Source of the DNA: an uncultured Eubacteriales bacterium
GTDB lineage: Bacteria > Bacillota > Clostridia > Oscillospirales > QAKW01
Assembly (NCBI GenBank): GCA_902492505.1
Contig: CABULU010000004.1
Span: 1 to 59,351, forward strand
DNA length: 59,351 nt
Direction: 5' to 3'
Under the pieces are notes generated by a model. That model was not told where the DNA came from, did no database searches, and saw only the letters and a program-made list of their open reading frames with translations. Positions 17,087-26,325 of this stretch are shown piece after piece; the stretch's first letter is position 1, and the number at the start of each line of letters is the position of its first letter. Made by a program: the position numbers and the translations under genes.

Positions 17087-19783
17087 ATGTTTAAAAAATT
17101 TCTTGCAAAACTTATACGTAAATACGAACGCCGAAAATCTGAAAAGGCAAAAATAATTTCCGAGCAGACAAAAGGCGAATCCACACAGCCCAAGACAGAT
17201 AAAACAATCGTAATGAACAGAGATTTGTTCTTTAAACAGATTGATGAGCGCAAAAGCGATCATGAAACAAAAACCGATTTACCTTTTGCCGACATACATC
17301 CGGGAAACACAAATGATATTCCGTTTGACTCAGACAATCCTGACATAACAAAAATAACAGACATAACAGATGTTGCAGGAACAACAAAAATAACAGAGCT
17401 TTCATCATTGGCTCAGGAACCGTCGCAAAACGAAGATAATAAAACAGAATTGAAAGATAGAAAAAATAAGGAAAAGAAAAAAAGTCCGCTTCGCCGCGGA
17501 GTATGGGCAGTCTGCCTTACAATGATACTGACAGGCGTTTTCACTATGTCAGTCTTTTTGTGGTATGTGTTTGTCTATGTTGACGGCGAATTCGATCTGT
17601 CCTATCTTGACAATTCGCTCAATTATACAACTGTTCTTTACGGAAAACAGGACGGCAAGGATGTTGAAATCGAGCAGCTTCACGGAATTGAAAACCGCAT
17701 TTGGGCAAATATAGACGAAATCCCCAAAAATATGCAGAATGCCGTTATAGCCATTGAGGATGAACGATTTTATAAGCACAACGGCGTCGACTTAAAGCGC
17801 ACTGCGCACGCCGTGCTCAATTTTTTCAACCCCGGCAGCACAAGTTCCTTCGGTGGTTCTACAATTACCCAGCAGCTTGTAAAAAACCTTACTGATGACG
17901 ATGATCATACTATAACGCGTAAAATACAGGAGATGCGCCGCGCATGGTATCTTGAAAGTCAATATAAAAAAGACCAGATACTTGAAGTCTATCTAAATAC
18001 TATTTATCTTTCACAGGGCTGCTACGGAGTTCAGACCGCCTCGAACAGATATTTCGGCAAAGACGTTAAAGATTTAACTCTTGCAGAATGTGCATGCCTT
18101 GCTTCAATCACAAAATCGCCTTCAACATATGACCCGATAACAAATATGGAAAAGAACAAGGAGCGGGCTGCCAATGTATTAAACAAAATGCTCGAGCTGG
18201 GATTTATTTCCCAAGAAGAGGCTGAAGCCGCAAAGAACGAACAGATAACCATATCCGACGGAAGCAATACAGGCACTAATTCCGCATCAGTCAAAAGCTA
18301 TTATGTTGACGCAGTTACCGAATCGGTAATAAACGACCTTATCAATATAAAAGGATACAGCGAAGTATACGCTGAAACCCTTGTTTATTCCGGTGGACTT
18401 CAAATTTTCACTCCCTACGAATCAGATATCCAAAAATGTGTTGACAGTGTATACAATGACCCTGATAATTTTCCCAAAATATCGGCAAAAGACAAGGACG
18501 GAAATACTGTAACTCCGCAGAGCGCTATGGCTGTCATAGACAACAGTACCGGCGGCGTTGTGGCGATTGCAGGCGGAATCGGTGAAAAGACAACGGCGCG
18601 CGGACAAAACCGCGCAACTATGACTTACCGTCAGCCGGGTTCCAGTATAAAACCGCTGTCCACATATGCACCGGGAATTGAATACGGCGTATCTGTGGAC
18701 GGAAATAATGCGCTTTCCCCTTCGTCTATGATACTCGACTGGTACATAGACGAAGCAAAGCAATATCCTAAGAACCAGTCAAGGTATGAATCAAATAAAA
18801 AGGTAACGCTTCAGGCAGGTGTTGCACAGTCTTTGAATACCGTTGCCGCACGCGTAAATGTGGCAGTGGGCTTTAAACGCTCAATCAATTTTATGATTGA
18901 TAACCTCGGCTTTACGTCTCTTGTCACATCCGACATGGATCGTGCTCATAACGATGAAAATGTAGCGGCACTCGGTCTGGGAGGTCTTACAAAAGGCGTC
19001 AATGTCGTGGAGATGGCGGCGGCCTACGCTTCCTTCCCTAACGACGGAACCTATACAAAGCCATATTTCTACACAAAGGTAGTAGATCAGAACGGAAGAG
19101 TCCTGCTTGAGAATAAGGTTGAATCACACACTGCAATGACTGCGGAAACAGCAAGAGTCATGAACTCGCTTTTAAGCTATGCAGCGTCAAGCGGTACAGG
19201 AACACCCGCAAACTTCGGCACAACCGAAGTTGCCGGTAAAACCGGAACAACCTCAGACGATTACGACCGCTGGTTTGCAGGCTATACCTCCTATTACACA
19301 GGCGTCGTATGGTACGGTTACGACTACAATAAAACCGTTTATTACAGCGGCGCAAACCCTGCCGCCACAACATGGAAAAAGGTAATGTCCAAAATACACA
19401 ACGGACTTGCATATAAAGCATTAACCAAACCCACAACACTTGTCAGCGCGGAATATTGTTTTGATACCGGTATGCTGCTTACGGAAAACTGCCCCAATAA
19501 AGCAACAGGAAGTTTTCTGCCCGACGGAGTACCGACAGAGCCGTGTACTCTGCACACAGCGCCCGCAGAGGAAGTTCCGTCAGAAACACCCGGAGACCAA
19601 ACGACAACGCCGGGAACAGACACTGAAAATCCGCCGGCTGACACAAACACTCCTGATAGCGAACAGCCAAGCGAAGGAAATGAAAATACGAATCCCGACA
19701 GCGGCAACAACACGGATACCGGACAAAATACCCCTCAGCCTCCGGAAAAAGAACCGGATCAGAACGCGACCAATCCATGGTAA
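17087..19783 (+). CDS. Class A penicillin-binding protein (transglycosylase/transpeptidase)
   Basis: 898 residues. A charged cytosolic tail of about 135 residues precedes one membrane helix (about 140-165). The GT51 glycosyltransferase domain has catalytic Glu224 in AIEDERFYKHNG and GGSTITQQLVKN. The transpeptidase domain shows S519-x-x-K522 (PGSSIKP), S582-L-N584 and K718-T-G. The C-terminal 80 residues are a Pro/Thr/Glu/Asn-rich tail. It polymerises and cross-links peptidoglycan outside the membrane. The long cytosolic tail is larger than in most PBP1a proteins and may bind division proteins. Confidence 0.95.
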   Translation: MFKKFLAKLIRKYERRKSEKAKIISEQTKGESTQPKTDKTIVMNRDLFFKQIDERKSDHETKTDLPFADIHPGNTNDIPFDSDNPDITKITDITDVAGTTKITELSSLAQEPSQNEDNKTELKDRKNKEKKKSPLRRGVWAVCLTMILTGVFTMSVFLWYVFVYVDGEFDLSYLDNSLNYTTVLYGKQDGKDVEIEQLHGIENRIWANIDEIPKNMQNAVIAIEDERFYKHNGVDLKRTAHAVLNFFNPGSTSSFGGSTITQQLVKNLTDDDDHTITRKIQEMRRAWYLESQYKKDQILEVYLNTIYLSQGCYGVQTASNRYFGKDVKDLTLAECACLASITKSPSTYDPITNMEKNKERAANVLNKMLELGFISQEEAEAAKNEQITISDGSNTGTNSASVKSYYVDAVTESVINDLINIKGYSEVYAETLVYSGGLQIFTPYESDIQKCVDSVYNDPDNFPKISAKDKDGNTVTPQSAMAVIDNSTGGVVAIAGGIGEKTTARGQNRATMTYRQPGSSIKPLSTYAPGIEYGVSVDGNNALSPSSMILDWYIDEAKQYPKNQSRYESNKKVTLQAGVAQSLNTVAARVNVAVGFKRSINFMIDNLGFTSLVTSDMDRAHNDENVAALGLGGLTKGVNVVEMAAAYASFPNDGTYTKPYFYTKVVDQNGRVLLENKVESHTAMTAETARVMNSLLSYAASSGTGTPANFGTTEVAGKTGTTSDDYDRWFAGYTSYYTGVVWYGYDYNKTVYYSGANPAATTWKKVMSKIHNGLAYKALTKPTTLVSAEYCFDTGMLLTENCPNKATGSFLPDGVPTEPCTLHTAPAEEVPSETPGDQTTTPGTDTENPPADTNTPDSEQPSEGNENTNPDSGNNTDTGQNTPQPPEKEPDQNATNPW

Positions 19784-19823
19784 GCGCACCGTATCGGTCT
19801 ATAAGTATTAATTAATATTTGTT

Positions 19824-19856
19824 AAGAGCCGTGAAATCGCACGCGGCTCTTTGATT
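19824..19856 (+). terminator. Intrinsic terminator after the penicillin-binding protein
   Basis: A 9-bp stem (19825-19833 with 19842-19850, one G-T wobble) is followed by a short, interrupted T-run. Moderately strong. Confidence 0.65.
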
Positions 19857-19881
19857 TTCAGCAAAGCAAAAGGATGGAAAG

Positions 19882-21738
19882 ATGAAAAAACTACCCGTTA
19901 AAAAGCTCAACTTTTTTCAAAGTGCAATATTTATCGCAGTCATTTGCATATTAACTGAACTGCTGTCTGTTTACATTCAGCCGGGTCTTTTCCGTAATTC
20001 ACTGAATGATATCATTACGCGACCTTTGCTAATTTTTCTAAACCTGTTTCCGGTCGCAGTTTTTACCGTTTTAGGTTATTATATAACAAAAAATGTTTTT
20101 TGGGGCGCAGCGCCCGTTGCACTCATTTTTCCGCTGCTGTCATACGTCAATCTGCTGAAAATCGAGGGACGCGAAGACGCATTTGTACCTGCCGACATAG
20201 GTCTCATACGTGAGGCTCTCCAATCGGCGTCAGGCTATTCTCTAAATCTGCACCTTTGGCTTATTGCAGTAATTGTATTGTATACGGCAACACTTATTTT
20301 TCTCGGTTTTGTTTTTAAGTCACCCGATATACGAATAATTACGCGTACATGTACAAGCGCCGCGATACTTGTTGTATTTTTACTGTCGCTTAAATTTATA
20401 TACGCAGACAAAAAACTGTTTGAAAGCTTTCCGGTCGAAGAAATGTACAACATACCGTTTGTTTTTAACACTCTCGGCTTTAACTACTGCTTTCTTCATA
20501 ACCTAAATCTCTACCCTGTTGATAAGCCCGACGGCTTTGACAAAAAGGAGGTCGAGCAGTGGATGAACCAATATCTCGGCGAAAAGTCAGACAGCGATAC
20601 ACGTCCAAACATTGTTATGGTTATGGGCGAAGCATTCAGCGATATTACAAACAATGAAGTTTTCAGCTATGATAACGAGGAAGAAAACCCGATTTACCGT
20701 TTCAATCAGCTTAAAGAAAGCGACCGCTCAATCTCAGGTCATATCGCAGTATCAAATTTCGGCGCAGGTACTGCAAACACCGAATTTGATATACTGACCG
20801 GCACACCGACCAATATGATAAGTGACGCCACAACTTCTTCGTTTCGCGTCGTACACAGCAAAACTCCGTCTCTTGCCAATCTTTTTGATAATTTAGGCTA
20901 TAACAATTATTTTATGCATCCCGGAAGCAGCTGGTTTTATAACAGAAGCAGTGTTTACGGCTATTTCGGAATTAACGACCAGGTTTTTGAGGACAGCTTT
21001 AACCTTGAAACAGATAAAAAAGGTAACCTGATTTCAGACGAAGCATTTTTAAGACAGTTGAAGCACGACATTGAAAAGCGCAGTGGAACACCGCAATTTA
21101 TGTACACAGTATCACTGCAAAATCATCTGACATACAACTATGCAAAATACGGCTTTGAGCCATCCATGTCAAAGCTTAAAACGGATATTTCGGACAGAGC
21201 GCGTGAATATCTTTCAGTATATTGTGAGGGCGTACGTGATACGTCGGATATGATTTATGAACTCGCGCAGTATCTTGATACTCTTACAGAACCGACCCTG
21301 CTTGTATTTTTCGGCGACCATCTTCCAAATCTCGGAGAGGATTTTCTGACTTATCGTGAGCTGGGAATGGATATAGGAAAAACCGATACCGCCGCTTCCC
21401 GCCTTGCAACATATACAACACCGTTTTTAATATATGCCAATACCGCATATTGCGATAAAGAGGATTTTGCCGCCAATGCGCAAAACTGTGGACTTGACGG
21501 AGCAACGATAAGCGACATTTACCTCGGTGCGGCAGTATGTGAGCTTGCAGGCTTTACCGGATACGACCCATACGTCGATTTTCTGAACGCGGCCAGACAA
21601 ATACTTCCCGTTCTTTGTCCTAAAGACGATGTTTTTATGCTTCCTGACGGAACGCTTGTATCGGACATAAGCGGAGAGCAAAGTGACATACTACGCAAAA
21701 TCGACTGGTGGCAATATTACAGACTTAAACATCAATAA
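19882..21738 (+). CDS. LtaS-type sulfatase family protein (phosphoglycerol transferase)
   Basis: 618 residues. Five N-terminal membrane helices (within residues 10-175) precede an extracellular sulfatase-like domain. The domain shows MVMGEAFSD (metal-binding Glu), GAGTANTEFD with Thr297 at the position of the catalytic Thr of LtaS, and FFGDHLPNLG (metal-binding Asp-His). It would transfer phosphoglycerol from phosphatidylglycerol to lipoteichoic acid or a similar polymer. AAAGGATGG is upstream. It follows the penicillin-binding protein, forming a cell-envelope pair with its own terminator. Confidence 0.9.
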   Translation: MKKLPVKKLNFFQSAIFIAVICILTELLSVYIQPGLFRNSLNDIITRPLLIFLNLFPVAVFTVLGYYITKNVFWGAAPVALIFPLLSYVNLLKIEGREDAFVPADIGLIREALQSASGYSLNLHLWLIAVIVLYTATLIFLGFVFKSPDIRIITRTCTSAAILVVFLLSLKFIYADKKLFESFPVEEMYNIPFVFNTLGFNYCFLHNLNLYPVDKPDGFDKKEVEQWMNQYLGEKSDSDTRPNIVMVMGEAFSDITNNEVFSYDNEEENPIYRFNQLKESDRSISGHIAVSNFGAGTANTEFDILTGTPTNMISDATTSSFRVVHSKTPSLANLFDNLGYNNYFMHPGSSWFYNRSSVYGYFGINDQVFEDSFNLETDKKGNLISDEAFLRQLKHDIEKRSGTPQFMYTVSLQNHLTYNYAKYGFEPSMSKLKTDISDRAREYLSVYCEGVRDTSDMIYELAQYLDTLTEPTLLVFFGDHLPNLGEDFLTYRELGMDIGKTDTAASRLATYTTPFLIYANTAYCDKEDFAANAQNCGLDGATISDIYLGAAVCELAGFTGYDPYVDFLNAARQILPVLCPKDDVFMLPDGTLVSDISGEQSDILRKIDWWQYYRLKHQ

Positions 21739-21771
21739 AATAACACCGCTGAAATTTCAGCGGTGTTATTT
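21739..21771 (+). terminator. Intrinsic terminator
   Basis: A near-perfect 14-bp palindrome (21741-21754 with 21755-21768) lies directly after the LTA synthase stop. The tight centre and short T-run make it a fair terminator. Confidence 0.75.
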
Positions 21772-21823
21772 GTATAAATTATACAAAAATTATAATTTAT
21801 AATACAAATTTTATAAAACCATA

Positions 21824-21852
21824 TTGACATATTTCAAATATTAACATATACT
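21824..21852 (+). promoter_or_regulatory. SigmaA promoter for the metalloprotease/lipoprotein pair
   Basis: A consensus TTGACA (21824-21829) and TATACT (21847-21852) are 17 bases apart, 95 bases upstream of the protease start. Confidence 0.85.
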
Positions 21853-21947
21853 GTAAGTACAGCTGATAGGAAGAAATTTCATATGAAACAAATCGGTATT
21901 TCGCGAAATGCTTCAACGTATTTTAAAAATACAACGAGGTAAAAATT

Positions 21948-22931
21948 ATGGAAAATAAAAGAGGTAAACGTTTTTTATCGGCAGTGCTCTCTTTCTTACT
22001 GATTTTAACCGCAATTCCTATACTGCCTATACTGCCTAAAGCTTTTGCTCAGCCATCAGAAGCGGCGGCGACAGAGCCTGCAAACGGACAAATCATCCCG
22101 TATTATGAAGTATGGCTTCGCTGGAATGATGTGAGCGACGAAGATCATTACATTATTAGTGTAAGGGATATTACAAACGGAGACAACAGTGACCCGAATA
22201 AGCTTCTGTATTCCAACGTTTGGGTAAATAAAAACAGCACTTATTTCGTTATACCGACAAGTAAGTTAAGCCGTGGCGGTTTGTATCGCTGGTCTCTTTG
22301 CAGTGTAGCTGCAGACGGCTCTAAGAACTATACTCCACCAAGAACGTTCAGGATAGAGCATTCGAATACTTATGGTATAGATTCACACCTTTTTAAAACA
22401 GGTTACTCAAGCGCAAGCCATATAGATTATTTCATACATGAACGTACATCAGGCTATGGTGCAATCTTAGAGCAAGGCGTCAACGCATGGAACGGTATCT
22501 CGTCAAAGGTATATCTGCACAGAGATTACAGTGATGTATCAAAGCAATTGGGAATTTATGAAGCTATACCTGATAATATATATGATTTTGGTGTAGCATA
22601 TCTTAACGGAGCAACTAATCCTTATTTAGATAATGAGCCTTTTAAATCTCATACTGTTCAGTACACAGAAATTTATATTTATAAACAAAATTTAGACAAC
22701 GATTCATACTATGGCTCAAATATGACCCGTCATAGGGCAAATATGTCTCATGAAGTAGGTCACGCGCTTTCTTTAGCCCACACAAACGGGGATAATCCTT
22801 TTTGTCACTATCCAATCGATTACTCAACAGAAGGTGTTTTAGTAAGACATATAATGAACAAAGGAAGTAACATAAGTGACTATATCACGACAACAGACCG
22901 TGATCATTTGAGAATTAAGTGGGGTGCATAA
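21948..22931 (+). CDS. Secreted metzincin-like zinc metalloprotease
   Basis: 327 residues. A signal peptide (about 1-35, ending near AFAQP) is followed by an Ig/fibronectin-like domain (about 40-140: YEVWLRWNDVSDEDHYIIS). The C-terminal protease domain holds HEVGHALSLAH, the HExxHxxGxxH-like zinc motif of metzincins with the third His in place but Leu-Ala where Gly is usual. HIMNKGS downstream fits the Met-turn. It therefore probably cleaves an extracellular protein; the target is unknown. Its stop is one base before the start of a lipoprotein gene, suggesting a functional pair. Confidence 0.8.
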   Translation: MENKRGKRFLSAVLSFLLILTAIPILPILPKAFAQPSEAAATEPANGQIIPYYEVWLRWNDVSDEDHYIISVRDITNGDNSDPNKLLYSNVWVNKNSTYFVIPTSKLSRGGLYRWSLCSVAADGSKNYTPPRTFRIEHSNTYGIDSHLFKTGYSSASHIDYFIHERTSGYGAILEQGVNAWNGISSKVYLHRDYSDVSKQLGIYEAIPDNIYDFGVAYLNGATNPYLDNEPFKSHTVQYTEIYIYKQNLDNDSYYGSNMTRHRANMSHEVGHALSLAHTNGDNPFCHYPIDYSTEGVLVRHIMNKGSNISDYITTTDRDHLRIKWGA

Positions 22932-22932
22932 T

Positions 22933-23625
22933 ATGAAAAACAAAAAATCAGTTTTCTGCTTAGCTATTGTCTTTATTCTGATATTTACAAGTTCATGTTC
23001 AAAACAACAACCGGAACAAAAAAATGTCGATACCGATGAACTATACAACTATGAAGTAACCGAAGAACCATTTGAATCAATGCCTATTGTGAACAGTTAT
23101 GCAAATTATGTCACCTATGCCGATAGTGATGAAATGTTTGACAAAGCAGAAATTGTTCTTATAGGTATGCCAATTGAAACATTCACCGATGGAGAAGAAA
23201 GATATTTTGACTCCGAAAATAACGAAGTAGAAAAGGATTCGGGAGTTAAAATCTTTCACCGCTCAACAATACGAAATATCAAAGTTTTAAAAGTCATTAA
23301 AGGAGAATGGACAGAAGAAACAATAAAAGTTGCAGAAAAGGCTGTAACCGAAACAGACGAAAACGGAAATAAATATATTTCAGGATTGCCGGAAGGACAA
23401 TATATTGCCAAAAAAAATGTAAAATATATTTATTTTCTCACTAAAGCATTGACTAAAGATGCTGACTATTATTTTGCACATTTTGATCAAGGCAAAATTA
23501 ATATTGATGGGTTAGACGTTAACGGCCAATCCACAATATCGACCCAGCGTCTAAATGAAGTCAAATCACGTTTTTCCGCCGATTTTGCAAAGTATGATCG
23601 TTCAAACGAGCTTACTGCAAAATAA
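22933..23625 (+). CDS. Lipoprotein of unknown function (copy 1)
   Basis: 230 residues beginning at the ATG at 22933. Lipobox FTSSC gives a lipid anchor, followed by an acidic linker. The mature part has alternating strands (EIVLIGMPIETFTDGEE, RNIKVLKVIKGEW, VKYIYFLTKAL) and ends SRFSADFAKYDRSNEL. The IGMPIE / VLKVIKGE pattern resembles secreted beta-rich proteins found near proteases, but no named domain is certain. It starts one base after the metalloprotease stop and could be its inhibitor, anchor or substrate. A paralogue lies directly downstream. Confidence 0.7.
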   Translation: MKNKKSVFCLAIVFILIFTSSCSKQQPEQKNVDTDELYNYEVTEEPFESMPIVNSYANYVTYADSDEMFDKAEIVLIGMPIETFTDGEERYFDSENNEVEKDSGVKIFHRSTIRNIKVLKVIKGEWTEETIKVAEKAVTETDENGNKYISGLPEGQYIAKKNVKYIYFLTKALTKDADYYFAHFDQGKINIDGLDVNGQSTISTQRLNEVKSRFSADFAKYDRSNELTAK

Positions 23626-23631
23626 TTTTTA

Positions 23632-23666
23632 GGTCTTCTGCCGCAATAGCGGCAGAAGATTTTTTT
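23632..23666 (+). terminator. Intrinsic terminator
   Basis: An 11-bp perfect stem (23634-23644 with 23649-23659) and a run of seven T separate the two paralogous lipoprotein genes, so the second has its own expression. Confidence 0.9.
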
Positions 23667-23742
23667 AATTTTTTTCTAAAAGTGCAACTTTTTTGCCCGC
23701 TAATGTGTAATATAGTCAGAACACAGTAAGGAGGTAATTTAA

Positions 23743-24438
23743 ATGAAAACCAAAAAATCAGTTTTTTGCTTAGCTATTGTCTTTATTCTGATATTTACAA
23801 GTTCATGTTCAAAACCGCAACAAACAGACCAAGAGAGTTACGATACAGATGAACTATACAACTATGAAGTTACTGAAGAGCCGTTTGAAAGTATGCAAAT
23901 TTTAAAATCCTATGCGAATTATAAAACATATGATACAGAATCAGAGCTCTTTGAGACATCTGATATAATTTTCATTGGAATGCCTATTGAAACCTTCACT
24001 GATGGAGAAGAACATTATTATAATTTGAATGGTATTGAAATTTCTGAAAATAGTAGTGAAAAAATAGGCTCATATTGTACAGTAAGGAATATAAAAGTCT
24101 TGAAAATGATTAAAGGAGATGATAATTTAGATACTATAAAAATTGCCGAAAGTGCTGTATGTAAGACCTATGAAGACGGTACCGAAAGAATAATAGGATT
24201 ACCTAATAATTCTTTTATTACTAAGAAGAATTCAAAATATATCTATTATGCAAATAAAGCGGCACAAGATAATATGGATTTTTATGTTCCGCGTTCAGAT
24301 CAGGGAGTTGTAAATATCGACGGACTTGATACAAACAGCTTTAGTAAAATTTCAAGCCAGCGCCTAAGTGAAGTCAAGTCGCGTTTTTCCGCTGATTTTG
24401 CAAAATATGACCGTTCAAATGAGCTCGCTATAAAATAA
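23743..24438 (+). CDS. Lipoprotein of unknown function (copy 2, paralogue)
   Basis: 231 residues, same layout as copy 1. The signal peptide and lipobox region are nearly identical at the DNA level (about one difference in 60 bases), the first 30 mature residues and the last 25 residues are closely similar, and the centre has diverged. AAGGAGG gives a strong ribosome binding site. A tandem duplication with later divergence of the middle is the simplest history. Function unknown. Confidence 0.7.
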   Translation: MKTKKSVFCLAIVFILIFTSSCSKPQQTDQESYDTDELYNYEVTEEPFESMQILKSYANYKTYDTESELFETSDIIFIGMPIETFTDGEEHYYNLNGIEISENSSEKIGSYCTVRNIKVLKMIKGDDNLDTIKIAESAVCKTYEDGTERIIGLPNNSFITKKNSKYIYYANKAAQDNMDFYVPRSDQGVVNIDGLDTNSFSKISSQRLSEVKSRFSADFAKYDRSNELAIK

Positions 24439-24452
24439 ATCAGTATTTTAAA

Positions 24453-24481
24453 TTGACAACAACAAATAAATTAGATATAAT
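24453..24481 (+). promoter_or_regulatory. Consensus sigmaA promoter for the MocR-type regulator
   Basis: Exact TTGACA (24453-24458), a 17-base spacer and exact TATAAT (24476-24481). Confidence 0.88.
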
Positions 24482-24529
24482 TTTGGTATTATAAAATTTT
24501 ATATTATAGGGAATTTCATATATCCAATC

Positions 24530-25630
24530 ATGAAGTATATAATAACAAAAGAACGCGGTAAACCCGCATATTTGCAACTGTACAACCAACTAAGAAACGA
24601 TATTTTATCAGGAGTTCTACCACACGGAAGCAAGCTGCCGTCAAAAAGACTGATATCGGAGGAACTGGGCATAAGCGTAATTACGGCAGAACACGCTTAC
24701 GCCATGCTCTGTGATGAGGGCTATATTCTCTCAAAAGAACGAAGCGGATATTTTGTATGCAGCGACGGTCCTGTTTTTTTTTCCGCCGCTCCTACAACCT
24801 TTCAGCATAACATCCCTGAAAAACGAAAAACCTCCGATATTGCCGATGCAGCAGACTTTCCGTTTTCCGTATACGCAAAAACAATACGCCGTGTACTCAG
24901 TGACTACGGAGAAAAAATTATTATAAAAACACCCGGAAAAGGCTGCGCCGAATTACAAAATGCAATCCGGGATTATCTTGCAAGAGTGCGTGGAATAACG
25001 GTACAATCAGAACAAATTGTCATTGGCTCAGGTGCTGAGTATCTTTATTCACTTATAACGCAGCTTTTCGGCAGAGACAAAATTTACGGTATAGAAAGCC
25101 CTTCCTATGAAAAAATCGAACAGATATACCGCGCAAACGGCGTAAAGTATGAAAAGCTAAAACTCTCCGGCGACGGAATAACAAGCGCCGCACTGAAAAA
25201 CTCGAATGCCGAAATTTTGCATGTAACGCCATTTCACAGCTTCCCAAGCGGAATATCTGCTTCAGCCTCAAAGCGCGCCGAATATGTTGACTGGGCTTAT
25301 ACGCGCGGAGGATATATTATCGAAGACGATTATGAATCGGAATTTTCTGTATTTTCTAAACCAGCCGACACAATTTATTCAATCGCCCCAGAAGGACGAA
25401 TAATATATGTAAATACCTTTTCAAAAAGCCTGTCGGCGGCAATGAGAATAGGTTATATGGTTCTCCCTGAAAGTTTATTGGAAGTTTACGAGCAAAAGCT
25501 TGGTTTCTATTCCTGTACCGTGCCGTCGTTTGACCAGTACATACTTGCCGACTTTATCGACAGCGGCGAGCTTGAACGTCACATCAACAGAACCCGCAGG
25601 AAGTTCAGAAAACAAAAAGAAAAAGCCTGA
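24530..25630 (+). CDS. GntR/MocR-family PLP-binding regulator, C-terminally truncated
   Basis: 366 residues. The N-terminal GntR winged helix (about 1-75: LYNQLRNDILSG...LPSKRLISEELGIS) is followed by a fold-type-I aminotransferase-like domain with the PLP Lys in NTFSKSLSAAMRIGY. MocR proteins are normally about 450-480 residues; this one stops at RRKFRKQKEKA, about 100 residues early, so the small C-terminal PLP subdomain is missing. The stop codon sits in the stem of a terminator. The ribosome binding site is poor. It may be a decayed gene or a short functional form; the neighbours give no target. Confidence 0.78.
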   Translation: MKYIITKERGKPAYLQLYNQLRNDILSGVLPHGSKLPSKRLISEELGISVITAEHAYAMLCDEGYILSKERSGYFVCSDGPVFFSAAPTTFQHNIPEKRKTSDIADAADFPFSVYAKTIRRVLSDYGEKIIIKTPGKGCAELQNAIRDYLARVRGITVQSEQIVIGSGAEYLYSLITQLFGRDKIYGIESPSYEKIEQIYRANGVKYEKLKLSGDGITSAALKNSNAEILHVTPFHSFPSGISASASKRAEYVDWAYTRGGYIIEDDYESEFSVFSKPADTIYSIAPEGRIIYVNTFSKSLSAAMRIGYMVLPESLLEVYEQKLGFYSCTVPSFDQYILADFIDSGELERHINRTRRKFRKQKEKA

Positions 25631-25648
25631 TTTCATCAGGCTTTTTTA
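25620..25648 (+). terminator. Intrinsic terminator overlapping the MocR stop
   Basis: An 8-bp stem (25623-25630 with 25636-25643), a 5-base loop and a T-run. The last two codons and the stop of the regulator lie in the left arm. Confidence 0.8.
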
Positions 25649-25684
25649 ATACTATCATTAACAATGTTTCTAAAAGCAAACATC

Positions 25685-26260
25685 TTAGTCTAAAATAAAA
25701 CCAACAGCATCTCTGGGAAGTGCGACGGCATTTGCCTCGTCAGTATCTATATGCATTGCGGTTGCAAATTTCTTTGAAACTCTGAGTACAGTTTCATCAA
25801 AAACAAGACCGCGTTCACCGCCGATTTTGACAGATACTGTCTGCCCGTCCTTAAGATTCATTTTCTCCGCGTCCTCAGGAGTCATATGTATGTGACGCTT
25901 TGCAGCGATAACACCCTCTGTGAGAGTAACCTCACCGACAGGTCCTTTTATTGTAACGGCGCCAGAACCCTTTACGTCGCCGCTCATGCGTATAGGTGCC
26001 TCAACACCGAGCGTTCTCGCATCGGTAAGCGATACCTCCACCTGAGTTTCCGGACGAGTCGGTCCGAGAATGGACACATTTGCAATTGTTTTCTTTGGTC
26101 CTATCAGATCAACACGCTCCTCGCAAAGATATTGACCGGGCTGAGACAACTCGCGCTTGGGTGTGAGAGACGCACCCTTCCCAAACAAAGTTTCAAGGTC
26201 ACGCTCTGTCACATGCACATGTCTTGCCGACATTTCAACAATAATTTTTTTTTCACTCAT
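25685..26260 (-). CDS. pduL: Phosphate acyltransferase PduL
   Basis: 191 residues, two PTAC repeats. The metal-binding His clusters SARHVHVT (N-terminal repeat) and AKRHIHMTPEDAE (C-terminal repeat) are present. PduL transfers an acyl group between CoA and phosphate (propanoyl in microcompartments, acetyl in free-standing versions). There is no N-terminal encapsulation peptide and no microcompartment genes nearby, so it probably acts in the cytosol as a phosphotransacetylase in acetate or propionate metabolism. The next genes upstream on this strand are spmB and spmA. Confidence 0.92.
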   Translation of the reverse strand: MSEKKIIVEMSARHVHVTERDLETLFGKGASLTPKRELSQPGQYLCEERVDLIGPKKTIANVSILGPTRPETQVEVSLTDARTLGVEAPIRMSGDVKGSGAVTIKGPVGEVTLTEGVIAAKRHIHMTPEDAEKMNLKDGQTVSVKIGGERGLVFDETVLRVSKKFATAMHIDTDEANAVALPRDAVGFILD

Positions 26261-26325
26261 TTTATTAATCTCCTTATTACATTTCTACAACTTATTATAT
26301 CTCCAAAATATGCATTTTTCAATAA

